From: RYN-230 sp963837515
Lineage (GTDB): Bacteria; Actinomycetota; Actinomycetes; Streptosporangiales; Streptosporangiaceae
Direction of reading: 5' to 3'
Length of the DNA: 64,000 nucleotides
Assembly: GCA_963837515.1 (NCBI GenBank)
Contig: CAWINT010000014.1
Location: 496,001 to 560,000, forward strand
Of this stretch, positions 50,544 through 59,102 are shown in pieces (the stretch's first letter is position 1; every line of letters starts with the position of its first letter). A program made the position numbers and the translations under genes. Under the pieces are notes generated by a model, which worked only from the letters and a program-made list of their open reading frames with translations, searched no databases and was not told the DNA's origin.

Positions 50544-52091
50544 GTGAGCGCAGAACCCCGGCCGCCCCTGGCCATGCGGCTGCGGCCACCGTGGCTGGCC
50601 TGGATCGTGCTGGACGGGCTGGCCGCCGGGTTCTGCTGGCTGCTGATCTACGGCGTCCTGTTCCTGGCCGACCACGGCCCCTGGCGGCCGCTGGACGTGG
50701 TCTCGGCGCGCAGCTGGTTCGCCGCGCTGCTGGCGCTGGGCTTCGCCCTCCCGGTCGCGTTCCGGCGGCGGGCCCCGGTCCCGGCGCTGGTGACCGTGCT
50801 GACCTGCTCGGTGGTCCTGGTGCTGATCGGCGGGCAGCTCACCAAGGGCGCGTTCGTCCCGCTGGGCTTCGTGCTGTACGTGGTGGCCGCCACCTGCGGG
50901 CGCCGGGCCGCGGTGGCCGGGCTGGCCGGCTCACTGCTCATGGTGCTGGTGGTGCAGGGCCTGGAACTGCACTTCAGCGGGCAGGGATCGGGGAACGCGG
51001 TCGCGGACAGCCTGGTGCTGACTGTCCTGTGGGTGGTCGGCTTCTCCGTGCGGCAGCGCCGCGACTACATGGTGGCGGTGCGGGACCGGGCCGCCAGCGA
51101 CGCGGTCACCACGGAACGGCTGCGGATCGCCCGGGAACTGCACGACGTGGTGGCGCACAGCATGACCGTGGTCACCGTGCAGGCCGGTTACGGCGAGTAC
51201 GTGTTCGACAGCCAGCCCGGTGAGGCCCGGGCCGCGCTCGGTGCCATCCAGGCGGTCAGCCGGGAGGCGCTCGGCGAGATGCAGCGGCTGCTGTGCGTGC
51301 TGCGCCAGACCAGCGTGGCCACCGGCGGCCCGGCGCCGGCCGGGGACCCCACCAGCGGCGCGGCGCCGGCTGGAGTGCCCGCCGGGTCACCGTCGGCCGG
51401 ATCCCCGGTGGCCGGCCGGCCGGATCCGGATCCGGGCCCGGCGGCCGCCGGGACGCCGGACGCCCCCGGGGCACCGGCGGCAGCGGCGGCGGGGCCCGCC
51501 CCGGGGACGCGGCCGGGCCGGGCCACCGCCCCGCTGGCCCCGGTGCCGGGACTGGCCCAGCTGGACCGCCTGGTCGAGCGGACCTCCGGGGCGGGCGTGC
51601 AGGTCACGCTGGCGCGCACCGGCCAGGCACGCAGCGTGCCGGCCGGGATCGACCTGTCCGCGTTCCGCATCGTGCAGGAGGCGCTGACGAACGTGGTCAA
51701 GCACTCCGGGGCGGCCAGCTGCCAGGTCCTGGTGGACTACGGACCGGGGGCGCTGACCCTGCAGGTGACCGACGACGGGCCGCGCCAGGCCGCGCCGGTC
51801 GCCGCGGCCGCGCCGGTCGCCGCGGCCGCGCCCGCCATGTCGCGGCCAGCCGCCACGCCCCAGCCGGCCAGCACGTTCCAGCCGGCCAGCACGTTCCAGC
51901 CGGCCACCGCGCCACGGCCGGCCGCCCTGCCCCGGGCTGCGGTGCCCGCGGCCACCCTGCCCCGGGCCGGGCACGGGATCATGGGGATGCGCGAGCGGGT
52001 CAGCCTGTGCGGCGGGGAGTTCAGCGCCGGTCCCCGGGCCGGAGGCGGCTTCTGCGTGCGGGCCCGGCTGCCGCTGCCGGCCGTGTCATGA
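50544..52091 (+). CDS. NarL-type sensor histidine kinase with low-complexity insertions
   Basis: 515 residues. Four to five N-terminal helices (LAWIVLDGLAAGFCWLLIYG, AALLALGFALPVAFRRRAPV, LLMVLVVQGLELHF) form a membrane sensor without a large outer domain. HisKA_3 follows with RIARELHDVVAHSMTVVTVQ and the phosphorylated His. The ATPase domain shows FRIVQEALTNVVKHSGAASC and GHGIMGMRERVSLCGGEF. Two Ala/Pro-rich insertions are odd: about 75 residues before the ATPase domain, and about 60 (with QPASTFQPASTFQPA) between the DDGP box and the GHGIMGM box. GTG start uncertain; ATG 50574 is an alternative. ATGA overlap with its regulator gene. Confidence 0.9.
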   Translation: MSAEPRPPLAMRLRPPWLAWIVLDGLAAGFCWLLIYGVLFLADHGPWRPLDVVSARSWFAALLALGFALPVAFRRRAPVPALVTVLTCSVVLVLIGGQLTKGAFVPLGFVLYVVAATCGRRAAVAGLAGSLLMVLVVQGLELHFSGQGSGNAVADSLVLTVLWVVGFSVRQRRDYMVAVRDRAASDAVTTERLRIARELHDVVAHSMTVVTVQAGYGEYVFDSQPGEARAALGAIQAVSREALGEMQRLLCVLRQTSVATGGPAPAGDPTSGAAPAGVPAGSPSAGSPVAGRPDPDPGPAAAGTPDAPGAPAAAAAGPAPGTRPGRATAPLAPVPGLAQLDRLVERTSGAGVQVTLARTGQARSVPAGIDLSAFRIVQEALTNVVKHSGAASCQVLVDYGPGALTLQVTDDGPRQAAPVAAAAPVAAAAPAMSRPAATPQPASTFQPASTFQPATAPRPAALPRAAVPAATLPRAGHGIMGMRERVSLCGGEFSAGPRAGGGFCVRARLPLPAVS

Positions 52092-52759
52092 CGCTGCGCG
52101 TGCTGGTGGCCGACGACCAGGCACTGGTCCGGGCCGGGTTCCGCGGCATCGTGGCGGCCACCCCGGGGTTCAGCGTCGTGGGTGAGGCCGGCACCGGCGC
52201 GGAGGCGGTGCAGCAGGCCCGCAGCACCCGCCCGGACGTGGTGCTGATGGACGTGCGGATGCCGGACCTGGACGGGATCGAGGCCACCCGGCAGATCACC
52301 CGGTCGGCCGCCACCAGCGGCGTGCGGGTGCTCATCCTGACCACGTTCGACCTGGACGAGTACGTGTTCGCCGCGCTGCGCGCCGGGGCCAGCGGCTTCC
52401 TGCTCAAGAGCATCTCCCCGGCCGAGCTGCTGCACGCGGTCCGGGTGATCGCGGCCGGGGACGCGCTGCTCGCGCCGAGCGTTACCCGGCGGCTGGTCGA
52501 GGAGTTCGCCCGGACCCCGTTCGCGGCCGCCCCGGCGCTGCCCGCCGGCCGGGCGCTGGACGCCATCACGGCCCGGGAACGGGAGGTGCTGGCCCTGGTC
52601 GCGGCGGGCCTGTCCAACATAGAGATCGCCCGCACGCTGAACATCAGCCAGGCGACCACCAAGACACACGTCGGGCACCTGCTCACCAAGCTGGGCGCCC
52701 GGGACCGGGTGCATCTGGTGATCCTGGCCTACCAGGCGGGCATCGCCACCCCCAGCTGA
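52088..52759 (+). CDS. NarL/FixJ-family response regulator
   Basis: 223 residues. Receiver domain 1-120 (LRVLVADDQALVRAGFRGIV, phosphorylated Asp in VVLMDVRMPDLDG, Lys in FLLKSISPAELLHAV) and a C-terminal LuxR-type HTH (LDAITAREREVLALVAAG, then LSNIEIARTLNISQATTKTH). ATG lies inside ATGA with the kinase stop. The pair is divergent from the double ABC exporter operon; control of that operon is a reasonable inference. The 126 bp that follow contain tandem GGCCCACGGC units. Confidence 0.95.
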   Translation: MTLRVLVADDQALVRAGFRGIVAATPGFSVVGEAGTGAEAVQQARSTRPDVVLMDVRMPDLDGIEATRQITRSAATSGVRVLILTTFDLDEYVFAALRAGASGFLLKSISPAELLHAVRVIAAGDALLAPSVTRRLVEEFARTPFAAAPALPAGRALDAITAREREVLALVAAGLSNIEIARTLNISQATTKTHVGHLLTKLGARDRVHLVILAYQAGIATPS

Positions 52760-52767
52760 CCGGCCGC

Positions 52768-52860
52768 CGGCCCACGGCTGGGCGGCCCACGGCAGGCGGC
52801 CCACGGCAGGCGGCCCACGGCTGGGCGGCCCACGGCAGGCGGCCCACGGCTGGCGGCCGC
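52768..52860. repeat. Imperfect 14-16-bp tandem repeats in an intergenic region
   Basis: Six to seven copies of GGCCCACGGC followed by AGGCG or TGGGCG, between the convergent response regulator and gamma-glutamyltransferase genes. Confidence 0.88.
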
Positions 52861-52885
52861 GTCCCCACCCACGGAACGGCCGTTG

Positions 52886-54808
52886 CTACCGTCCGGCCGC
52901 GTAGCCCTGCATGCCGCGCGCGTTGGCCGCCGCGTACAGCATCCCCCGGTCCCGGGCCACCGCGGTGATCCGCCCCAGCGACCAGGGCGGCCGGACGCTG
53001 AGCCGGTGCCCGCGCGCCCGCAGGCCACCGAGCACGGCCTGGCCGGCCCGCTCCTCGACGTCAACCGCGAGCGGGTCGGCCTCGCGGGGGTAGAACGACG
53101 ACGGGAAGTGCCGGGTGTGGAAGGCGGGCGCGTCGATCGCCTCCTGCAGGTTCATCCCGAACAGCACGTGGCGCAGGAAGAAGGCCAGCGTCCACTGGTC
53201 CTGCTGGTCGCCGCCGGGGGTGCCGAACGCGAGGTACGGCTCACCGTCGCGCAGCGCCAGGCTGGGGGTCAGCGTGGTCCGCGGCCGCTTACCCGGGGCC
53301 AGCGAGTTGGGCAGCCCGCCGGTCAGCGTGAACATCTGCGCCCGGGTGCCCAGGCAGAACCCGAGCCCGGGGATGACCGGCGAGCTCTGCAGCCAGCCGC
53401 CGCTCGGGGTGGCCGACACCAGGTTGCCGAACCGGTCGGCCACGTCCAGGTGGCAGGTGTCCCCGGCGGCGGCCCGGGCGGTAATCCGCGCCCTCTGGCC
53501 GGGCCGGTCCCAGCCAGCCCAGGCCGCGGCGCCGGATTCCTCCGCGGTCGGCTCGGCCGGGCTGGCCGGGCCGGGGACGGGCAGCTGGCCGGTGGCGTAC
53601 CCGGGCAGCCGCGGCTCGGCGCCGCCCGGGTGCCCGGGCCGCAGCCCGTCCGCGGCGGACGGCCCGACGAGGGCGCGCCGCTGCACGGCGTACTGCGGCG
53701 ACAGCAGGTCATCCAGCGGCACCGGGGCGAACCGTGGGTCGCCGTACCACGCCTCCCGGTCGGCGAAGGCCAGCTTGGCGCACTCCACGACCACGTGGAT
53801 GAAGTCCGGGCCGGCCGGGTCCAGCGCCGCGATGCCCAGCCCGTCGAGCAGCGCGAGCTGCTGCAGGAAGACCGGTCCCTGCCCCCACGGACCGGTCTTG
53901 CACACGGTCAGCCCGGCGAAGCCGAGGGTCACCGGCACCTCGCGCCGGGCCCGCCAGGCGGCCAGATCCGCACCGCACAGCAGCGCCCGGTGCGGCTCAC
54001 CGGTGAGGTCCATCACCTCGGCCCGGGCGGCGTAGCCGTCGATAGCCTCGGCCACGAACCCCTCGTAGAAGGCCCACCGGGCGGCCTCGATCTGCTGCTC
54101 CCGCCCCGGCCCGGCCGCCTCTGCCTCGTCGAGCAGCCGCTGGTAGGTGGCGGCCAGCGCCGGATTGGCGAACCGGGTACCCGGGGCCGGCACACCGCCG
54201 GCCAGCCAGGTCTCGGCCGACGCGGGCCAGTGCGACCGGAACAGTGGCTCGGCCGCGGCGATGCTGGCGCTCACCCCGGCCGACACCGGGTGGCCGTCCC
54301 GCGCGTAGCCGACTGCGTATTGCAGCACGTCGCGCAGCGGCAGCCGGCCGTGCTGTTCCAGCAGCAGCATCCAGGTCCCGAAGGCGGCGGGCACGCAGGC
54401 CGGCAGCAGCCCGTTGCCCGGCACCAGGTCAAGACCCAGGTCCCCGAACGCCGCCAGCGTGGCGCTGCCCGGCGCGGGCCCCTGGCCGTCCAGCACGAAC
54501 ACCCCCGCCGGGCCGGCGCCGGTGCCCGCCTGGCCGGAGTCGTAGCCGATGACCGGCACCTCACCGCCGATGCCGTTCATGTGCGGCTCGACGACCTGGA
54601 GCACCAGGCCCGCCGCGACGGCGGCGTCGAACGCGTTCCCGCCCGACTCCAGCACAGCCATGCCCGCGGCCGAAGCCAGCCAGTGAGTGGAGGCCACCAT
54701 GCCGAAGGTCCCGGCGAGCTGCGGCCGGGTGGTGAACGAGGATCCCTGCGGCATCATCGGCGGTCCCTGGGTGGTGAGAGCGGGGCGGACTGGCGCCGGT
54801 GCCATCAT
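52886..54808 (-). CDS. Gamma-glutamyltransferase family protein
   Basis: 640 residues of the Ntn-hydrolase GGT family (YwrD-like branch). Marks: MVASTHWLASAAGMAVLESG, GGNAFDAAVAAGLVLQVVEP, MNGIGGEVPVIGYDSG, VVVECAKLAFADREAWYGDP, and the processing site GDTCHLDVADRFGN, where Thr becomes the catalytic N-terminus of the small subunit. No signal peptide is visible, so it may be cytosolic. It could cleave or transfer gamma-glutamyl groups, or be a cephalosporin-acylase-like amidase. The start may be ATG 54808 or the second Met at about 54757. Confidence 0.92.
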   Translation of the reverse strand: MMAPAPVRPALTTQGPPMMPQGSSFTTRPQLAGTFGMVASTHWLASAAGMAVLESGGNAFDAAVAAGLVLQVVEPHMNGIGGEVPVIGYDSGQAGTGAGPAGVFVLDGQGPAPGSATLAAFGDLGLDLVPGNGLLPACVPAAFGTWMLLLEQHGRLPLRDVLQYAVGYARDGHPVSAGVSASIAAAEPLFRSHWPASAETWLAGGVPAPGTRFANPALAATYQRLLDEAEAAGPGREQQIEAARWAFYEGFVAEAIDGYAARAEVMDLTGEPHRALLCGADLAAWRARREVPVTLGFAGLTVCKTGPWGQGPVFLQQLALLDGLGIAALDPAGPDFIHVVVECAKLAFADREAWYGDPRFAPVPLDDLLSPQYAVQRRALVGPSAADGLRPGHPGGAEPRLPGYATGQLPVPGPASPAEPTAEESGAAAWAGWDRPGQRARITARAAAGDTCHLDVADRFGNLVSATPSGGWLQSSPVIPGLGFCLGTRAQMFTLTGGLPNSLAPGKRPRTTLTPSLALRDGEPYLAFGTPGGDQQDQWTLAFFLRHVLFGMNLQEAIDAPAFHTRHFPSSFYPREADPLAVDVEERAGQAVLGGLRARGHRLSVRPPWSLGRITAVARDRGMLYAAANARGMQGYAAGR

Positions 54809-54989
54809 CGCCTCGCGGCCGGCGACGCCGCAACGGCGGTGCCGCCAGCGGGCTGACGCCGCCGGGACGGGTACGCAACCGCGGCACGGGGGCGTGCGTC
54901 GTAAGAGTCAGGAACTCCTCCCGGGGTAGCACTCCTGCCGATCCGGGGGTGGCACCCTACCGAACCCTGCCGCGATAAGGACGTACGCC

Positions 54990-55667
54990 ATGACATCATC
55001 TGCGCGCCTGGCCCGCCGGGTAGCCGCCCTTGCCGGTCCGCTCGCCGTGGCCGCCCTCGCGGCCGGCTGCGCCTCGGCCGGCGGCAACAACTCGGCTGGC
55101 AGCCCGGCGTCCACGGCGGCGGCCACGCCGTCCACGCCGGTCACCTCGGCCGCACCGTCCAGCAGCGCCGCGCCCACCGCGCCGCAGACCCCGGCCAGCA
55201 GCCCGGCCGCGCCGGCCTGCTCGCCGTCGGATCTCCGCGGCGCGGTGCCCACCGGCGGGGGCGGGGCCGCGGCGGGCAGCACCTACTACCCGCTGAACCT
55301 GACCAACACCTCGAATCACCCGTGCTACCTGTACGGCTACCCGGGTGTCTCCTTCGTGACGTCCCCGTCCGGCAGCCAGATCGGCCCCGCGGCGGTCCGG
55401 AGCGCAGGAGTGACCCTCAGCACCGTCGTCCTCGCCCCCGGGCAGACGGCGCACGCCACGATCCAGGTGGCGGACGCAATGAACTTCCCTCAGTCCGCGT
55501 GCAAGCCGACCACCGCGCACTGGCTCAAGGTGTACCCGCCGAACCAGTACGGCGCCCTGTATGTGAAGTTCACCGCCCAGACCTGCTCGGCCAAGCCGGC
55601 GGGCGGCAACCCGCTCAGCGTGTATGCGATCAAGGGCGGCACCGGCCAGCCCGGCGAGGGCCTGTAG
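54990..55667 (+). CDS. DUF4232 lipoprotein
   Basis: 225 residues. Signal peptide with lipobox LAAGC (Cys near residue 27), then a ~45-residue Ala/Ser/Thr/Pro linker, then the DUF4232 domain: YYPLNLTNTSNHPCYLYGYP, SAGVTLSTVVLAPGQTAHAT, CKPTTAHWLKVYPPN, KFTAQTCSAKPAGGNPLSVY. Four Cys in the domain could form two disulfides. DUF4232 proteins are actinobacterial cell-surface proteins of unknown function. AAGGA is eight bases before the ATG. Divergent from the GGT gene. Confidence 0.9.
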   Translation: MTSSARLARRVAALAGPLAVAALAAGCASAGGNNSAGSPASTAAATPSTPVTSAAPSSSAAPTAPQTPASSPAAPACSPSDLRGAVPTGGGGAAAGSTYYPLNLTNTSNHPCYLYGYPGVSFVTSPSGSQIGPAAVRSAGVTLSTVVLAPGQTAHATIQVADAMNFPQSACKPTTAHWLKVYPPNQYGALYVKFTAQTCSAKPAGGNPLSVYAIKGGTGQPGEGL

Positions 55668-55733
55668 CCCGTTCCCGGCCGCGGGAACCCCGGCGCGGTA
55701 TTGAAGTTGCGGCCACCCGATAACGTCAGGCGC

Positions 55734-57266
55734 ATGGATGATCTCCCTGCCCGGGTGCGGGCTGTCTGCGATCTGAACGTGGCGGAGGTGCGCGAGTACA
55801 GCGGCCGGCACGAGTACGACGGCCGGATCGGTGACCTGTCGCCGGACGGGGTACGGTCCGCGCTGGCCCGGCTGGCCACGGCCGCCCAGGGCGGTGACCA
55901 GCTCGGCGACGAGCACGACGAGGCACACCTGGCGGCGTTCGAGCGCAGCACCCAGGTCAGCTTCGGGGAGCTGGAACTGCACCGCCGGAACCCGCTGCTC
56001 CACCTGGCGGAGCTGGACCTGGCCGGTTACGACCGGGAGTACGCGCCCGCGGCGGAGCGCGAGGCGGCCCGGCTGGAGCACCTGACGCTGTGGCCACAGG
56101 CGGCCGACGCCGCGCTGGCCTCGCTGGACCGGGTGAGCGCGCCGGTGGCCGAGTCGCTGGTGGATGGGATCCGCGGCCTGGCGGCGGGCATCCCGCAGGA
56201 TGCGCCCCCCGCGGTGGCTTCGGCCGCGCGGACCGCGCACGCCCGGCTGGCCGAGCACGTGCAGCGCGCCGTGGCCGGCGGCGACCCGGACGCGGCGCTG
56301 GGCGCGCCGGGGCTGGCCGCCCTGATGGGCAGCGCCGAGGCCACGGACGTCAATCTCGGCCGCCTGGCCGAGCGGGCCGACGCCGAGCGGGACCGGCTGC
56401 TGGGCCGGCTGGCCGGGGACTGCGCGCGGATCGACGCCGGCCGGCCCCCGCTGGAGCTGTGCCGCGAACTGGTCCGGCAGCACCCGGGCCCGGACGGGGT
56501 GATCGACGCGGCCCGGCACTGGACCGAGCGGTCGATCGAGTTCACCCGGGACCGCAACCTGGTGCCGTACCACGACGGGATCTGCCGGGTCGGCCTGGCG
56601 CCGGAGTCCCGCCGCTGGTCCATGGCCATGATCTCCACCGCCGCGCCCGGGGAGCCGGAGGGCCCGTCCTGGTTCTACGTGACGCCGCCCGACCCCTCGT
56701 GGCCGGAGCAGGAAACCGAGGAGTGGCTGGAGGTGTTCAGCGACACCACGCTGCCGGGCATCGCGGTGCACGAGGTGGCCCCCGGGCACTTCTCGCACGG
56801 CCGGGCGCTGCGCCGCGCGGCCGGGCCGGTCCGCCGCACGTTGCACTCGTCGGCCTTCGTGGAAGGCTGGGCGCACTACGCCGAGGAGCTGTCCGTCGAG
56901 GAAGGATTCCAGGCGGGTGATCCCCGGTTCGCGATCGGGATCTGGCTGGAGGCGCTCGTCCGGGTGACCCGGCTGGCCTGCGCGATCGGCGTGCACACCG
57001 CGGGGATGTCGGTCGAGGAAGGCGCCCGCCGGTTCGCGGCGGACACCCACCTGGCCGGGCCGGCCGCGCTGTCCGAGGCCCGGCGGGCCACCTTCGACCC
57101 GACCTACGGCCGGTACACCTGGGGCAAGCTGGAGATCATGGACCTGCGGGAGCGGGCCCGCAAGCAGTGGGGCAGCGGGTTCAGCCTGCTCCGCTTCCAC
57201 ACCGCCCTGCTGGACCTCGGTTCCCCTCCGCTGGGCCTGATCGGCACGGCGCTGGACCGGGGCTGA
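55734..57266 (+). CDS. DUF885 family metallohydrolase
   Basis: 510 residues, cytosolic. The family (PF05960) consists of zinc-peptidase-like helical proteins; here VAVHEVAPGHFSHGRALR carries the HE-x4-H-type metal site and FVEGWAHYAEELSVEEGF the distal Glu. Further parts include CRELVRQHPGPDGVIDAARH, SWFYVTPPDPSWPEQETEEW and YTWGKLEIMDLRERARKQWG near the end. A carboxypeptidase-type or related hydrolytic role is likely; substrate unknown. ATG 55734 has no clear ribosome site. A large inverted repeat follows the stop. Confidence 0.9.
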   Translation: MDDLPARVRAVCDLNVAEVREYSGRHEYDGRIGDLSPDGVRSALARLATAAQGGDQLGDEHDEAHLAAFERSTQVSFGELELHRRNPLLHLAELDLAGYDREYAPAAEREAARLEHLTLWPQAADAALASLDRVSAPVAESLVDGIRGLAAGIPQDAPPAVASAARTAHARLAEHVQRAVAGGDPDAALGAPGLAALMGSAEATDVNLGRLAERADAERDRLLGRLAGDCARIDAGRPPLELCRELVRQHPGPDGVIDAARHWTERSIEFTRDRNLVPYHDGICRVGLAPESRRWSMAMISTAAPGEPEGPSWFYVTPPDPSWPEQETEEWLEVFSDTTLPGIAVHEVAPGHFSHGRALRRAAGPVRRTLHSSAFVEGWAHYAEELSVEEGFQAGDPRFAIGIWLEALVRVTRLACAIGVHTAGMSVEEGARRFAADTHLAGPAALSEARRATFDPTYGRYTWGKLEIMDLRERARKQWGSGFSLLRFHTALLDLGSPPLGLIGTALDRG

Positions 57267-57278
57267 GCCGCCGCTCTC

Positions 57279-57337
57279 CCCGGGTTTGTGCAGCCGAAGT
57301 GTCGTCATAGCGACGTTTAGGCTGCACAAATCCCGGG
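57279..57337. terminator. Large two-level inverted repeat after the DUF885 gene
   Basis: Arms 57279-57295 and 57320-57337 (CCCGGGTTTGTGCAGCC and its complement) match over 17 bp with one bulged T. The 24-base loop holds a second small hairpin GTCG/CGAC. It starts 13 bp after the DUF885 stop, so it can terminate that transcript, but its regular two-level shape also suits a dispersed palindromic element. Confidence 0.7.
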
Positions 57338-57411
57338 ACTCCGCTGCGGGGCGCATTCCGCTGGGCGGCAGCCGGGGATCTGGCCGGGGCTTGATCGGGG
57401 CAGGCGGAGAT

Positions 57412-57440
57412 GGAAGTCTTTGACTATGTCAAAGACTTCC
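57412..57440. promoter_or_regulatory. Perfect palindrome over the MarR-GNAT start codon (likely auto-operator)
   Basis: A 13-bp arm GGAAGTCTTTGAC and its exact complement flank TAT, 29 bp in all. The ATG of the MarR-GNAT gene (57426-57428) lies at its centre. The core TTTGACTATGTCAAA resembles MarR-family half-site spacing. Binding would block initiation of transcription or elongation at the gene; the same palindrome in RNA would hide the start codon. Confidence 0.8.
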
Positions 57441-58391
57441 TTGCCTTCAGCAAGTACTGACCCGGCGGGGAGCACCGGGCTGGACGGGCGGGTCCGCGCA
57501 GTCCGGGCGTTCAACCGGGCGTACACCAACCGGCTCGGGCTGCTCCGCGGCTGCTACCTGGACTCGCCGTACTCGCTCACCGAGGCCCGCATGCTGTTCG
57601 AACTGGCCCAGCAGCCGGCCAGTGAGCTCGCCGGGCTGCGGCGCGTGCTGGACATCGACGCCGGCTACCTGAGCCGGATCCTGGCCCGGTTCGAGGCGGA
57701 CGGCCTGCTCACCCGGCAGCGCTCGGCGGCCGACGGGCGCCGACGGCTGATCGCCCTGACCGAGGCTGGGCGGCAGGTGATGCGCGGCCTGGACGCGCGC
57801 TCGGCCGAGCAGGCGGCCGCGATGCTCGGTCCGCTGAGCGAGGCGGAGCAGGACCGGCTGGTCGCCGCGATGAGCACGATCCGGGAGATCACCGGCTCCC
57901 GGCCGCAGCCCGCGGCGTTCCTGCTCCGGCCGCCCCGGCCCGGGGACCTGGGCTGGGTGGTGGCGCGCAACGGGGCGCTGTACGCGCAGGAGCACGGCTG
58001 GGACGCCAGCTATGAGGCGCTGGTGGCGCGGATCGTCGCCGACTACGCCGACCGTGCGGACGCCGGGGAGGCGGGGTGGATCGCGGACCTGGACGGCAGC
58101 CCGGCCGGCTGCGTCTTCTGCATGCGCAAGGACGACACGACCGCGCAGCTGCGGCTGCTGCTGGTCGAGCCGCGGGCGCGCGGGCTCGGGCTGGGCGGCG
58201 CGCTGGTGACCGAGTGCACCGGCTTCGCCCGCCGGGCCGGCTACCGGGAGCTGGTGCTGTGGACCAACGATCTGCTCACCGCGGCCCGGCGCGTCTACCA
58301 GCGGGCCGGGTTCGAACTGGTGGCGGCCGAGCCGCACCACAGCTTCGGGCACGACCTGGTCGGCGAGACGTGGCGGTTGCGCCTGGCCTGA
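57426..58391 (+). CDS. MarR-GNAT fusion: HTH regulator with N-acetyltransferase domain
   Basis: 321 residues. Residues ~20-150 are a MarR domain (VRAVRAFNRAYTNRLGLLRG, LRRVLDIDAGYLSRILARFE, DGLLTRQRSAADGRRRLIAL), and ~165-321 a GNAT domain (RPPRPGDLGWVVARNGALYA, AQLRLLLVEPRARGLGLGGA, VYQRAGFELVAAEPHHSFGH). This combination is known in bacteria; the acetyltransferase may act on the effector or on other proteins. The start is centred in a perfect 29-bp palindrome, pointing to tight self-control. 12 bp separate its stop from the convergent response regulator gene. Confidence 0.93.
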   Translation: MSKTSLPSASTDPAGSTGLDGRVRAVRAFNRAYTNRLGLLRGCYLDSPYSLTEARMLFELAQQPASELAGLRRVLDIDAGYLSRILARFEADGLLTRQRSAADGRRRLIALTEAGRQVMRGLDARSAEQAAAMLGPLSEAEQDRLVAAMSTIREITGSRPQPAAFLLRPPRPGDLGWVVARNGALYAQEHGWDASYEALVARIVADYADRADAGEAGWIADLDGSPAGCVFCMRKDDTTAQLRLLLVEPRARGLGLGGALVTECTGFARRAGYRELVLWTNDLLTAARRVYQRAGFELVAAEPHHSFGHDLVGETWRLRLA

Positions 58392-58403
58392 TCGCTGCCG
58401 GGG

Positions 58404-59102
58404 TCAGGTCCCCGGGGCGCCCGGGACGACCAGGCCGGTCTCGTAGGCGAGGATGACGGCCTGCACCCGGTCCCGCAGTCCGAACTTGGCCAGGATGTGC
58501 CCCAGGTGGGTCTTCACCGTGGCCTCGCCGACATACAGCTCGCGGGCGATCTCCGCGTTAGCCAGGCCGCGGGCCACCAGCAGCAGGATGTCCTTCTCCC
58601 GCGCGGTGAGCGACGCGAGCCGGGACGGGGACGCCGTGGCGGCGGGCGGCCGCGCGGCGAACGCCTCGATCAGCATCCGGGTCACCGACGGGGCGAGCAG
58701 CGCGTCCCCGCCCGCGGCCGCGCGGACCGCGGCGATCAGGTCGCCGCGGGGCGCGTCCTTGAGCAGGAACCCGCTGGCCCCGGCGCGGAGCGCCTCGTAC
58801 ACGTAGTCGTCCAGGTCGAAGGTGGTCAGCATGACCACCTTCGGGCCGGCCTGCGGATCCCGGTCGCGGGTGATCTGCCGGGTCGCCTCCAGGCCGTCCA
58901 TCCCCGGCATCCGGATGTCCATCAGCACCACGTCCGGGGCGCAGGCCGCCACGGCCGTCACCGCGTCGGCGCCGTTGCCGGCCTCGCCCACCACGGTGAT
59001 GCCGTCCACGGTGTCCAGGATCACGCAGAACCCGGCCCGGACCAGGTCCTGGTCGTCCACCACGAGCACCCGGATCGGCCCGGCGGCCGCCACGCCGGTC
59101 AC
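58404..59102 (-). CDS. NarL/FixJ-family response regulator
   Basis: 232 residues. Receiver domain (IRVLVVDDQDLVRAGFCVIL, phosphorylated Asp in VVLMDIRMPGMDG, FLLKDAPRGDLIAAVRAAAG) and LuxR HTH (LTAREKDILLLVARGLANAE, IARELYVGEATVKTHLGHIL). The start overlaps the upstream kinase stop (GTGA). It forms a cognate pair with that kinase. Targets unknown; the neighbouring GT39-like gene is divergent from the kinase. Confidence 0.95.
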   Translation of the reverse strand: MTGVAAAGPIRVLVVDDQDLVRAGFCVILDTVDGITVVGEAGNGADAVTAVAACAPDVVLMDIRMPGMDGLEATRQITRDRDPQAGPKVVMLTTFDLDDYVYEALRAGASGFLLKDAPRGDLIAAVRAAAGGDALLAPSVTRMLIEAFAARPPAATASPSRLASLTAREKDILLLVARGLANAEIARELYVGEATVKTHLGHILAKFGLRDRVQAVILAYETGLVVPGAPGT

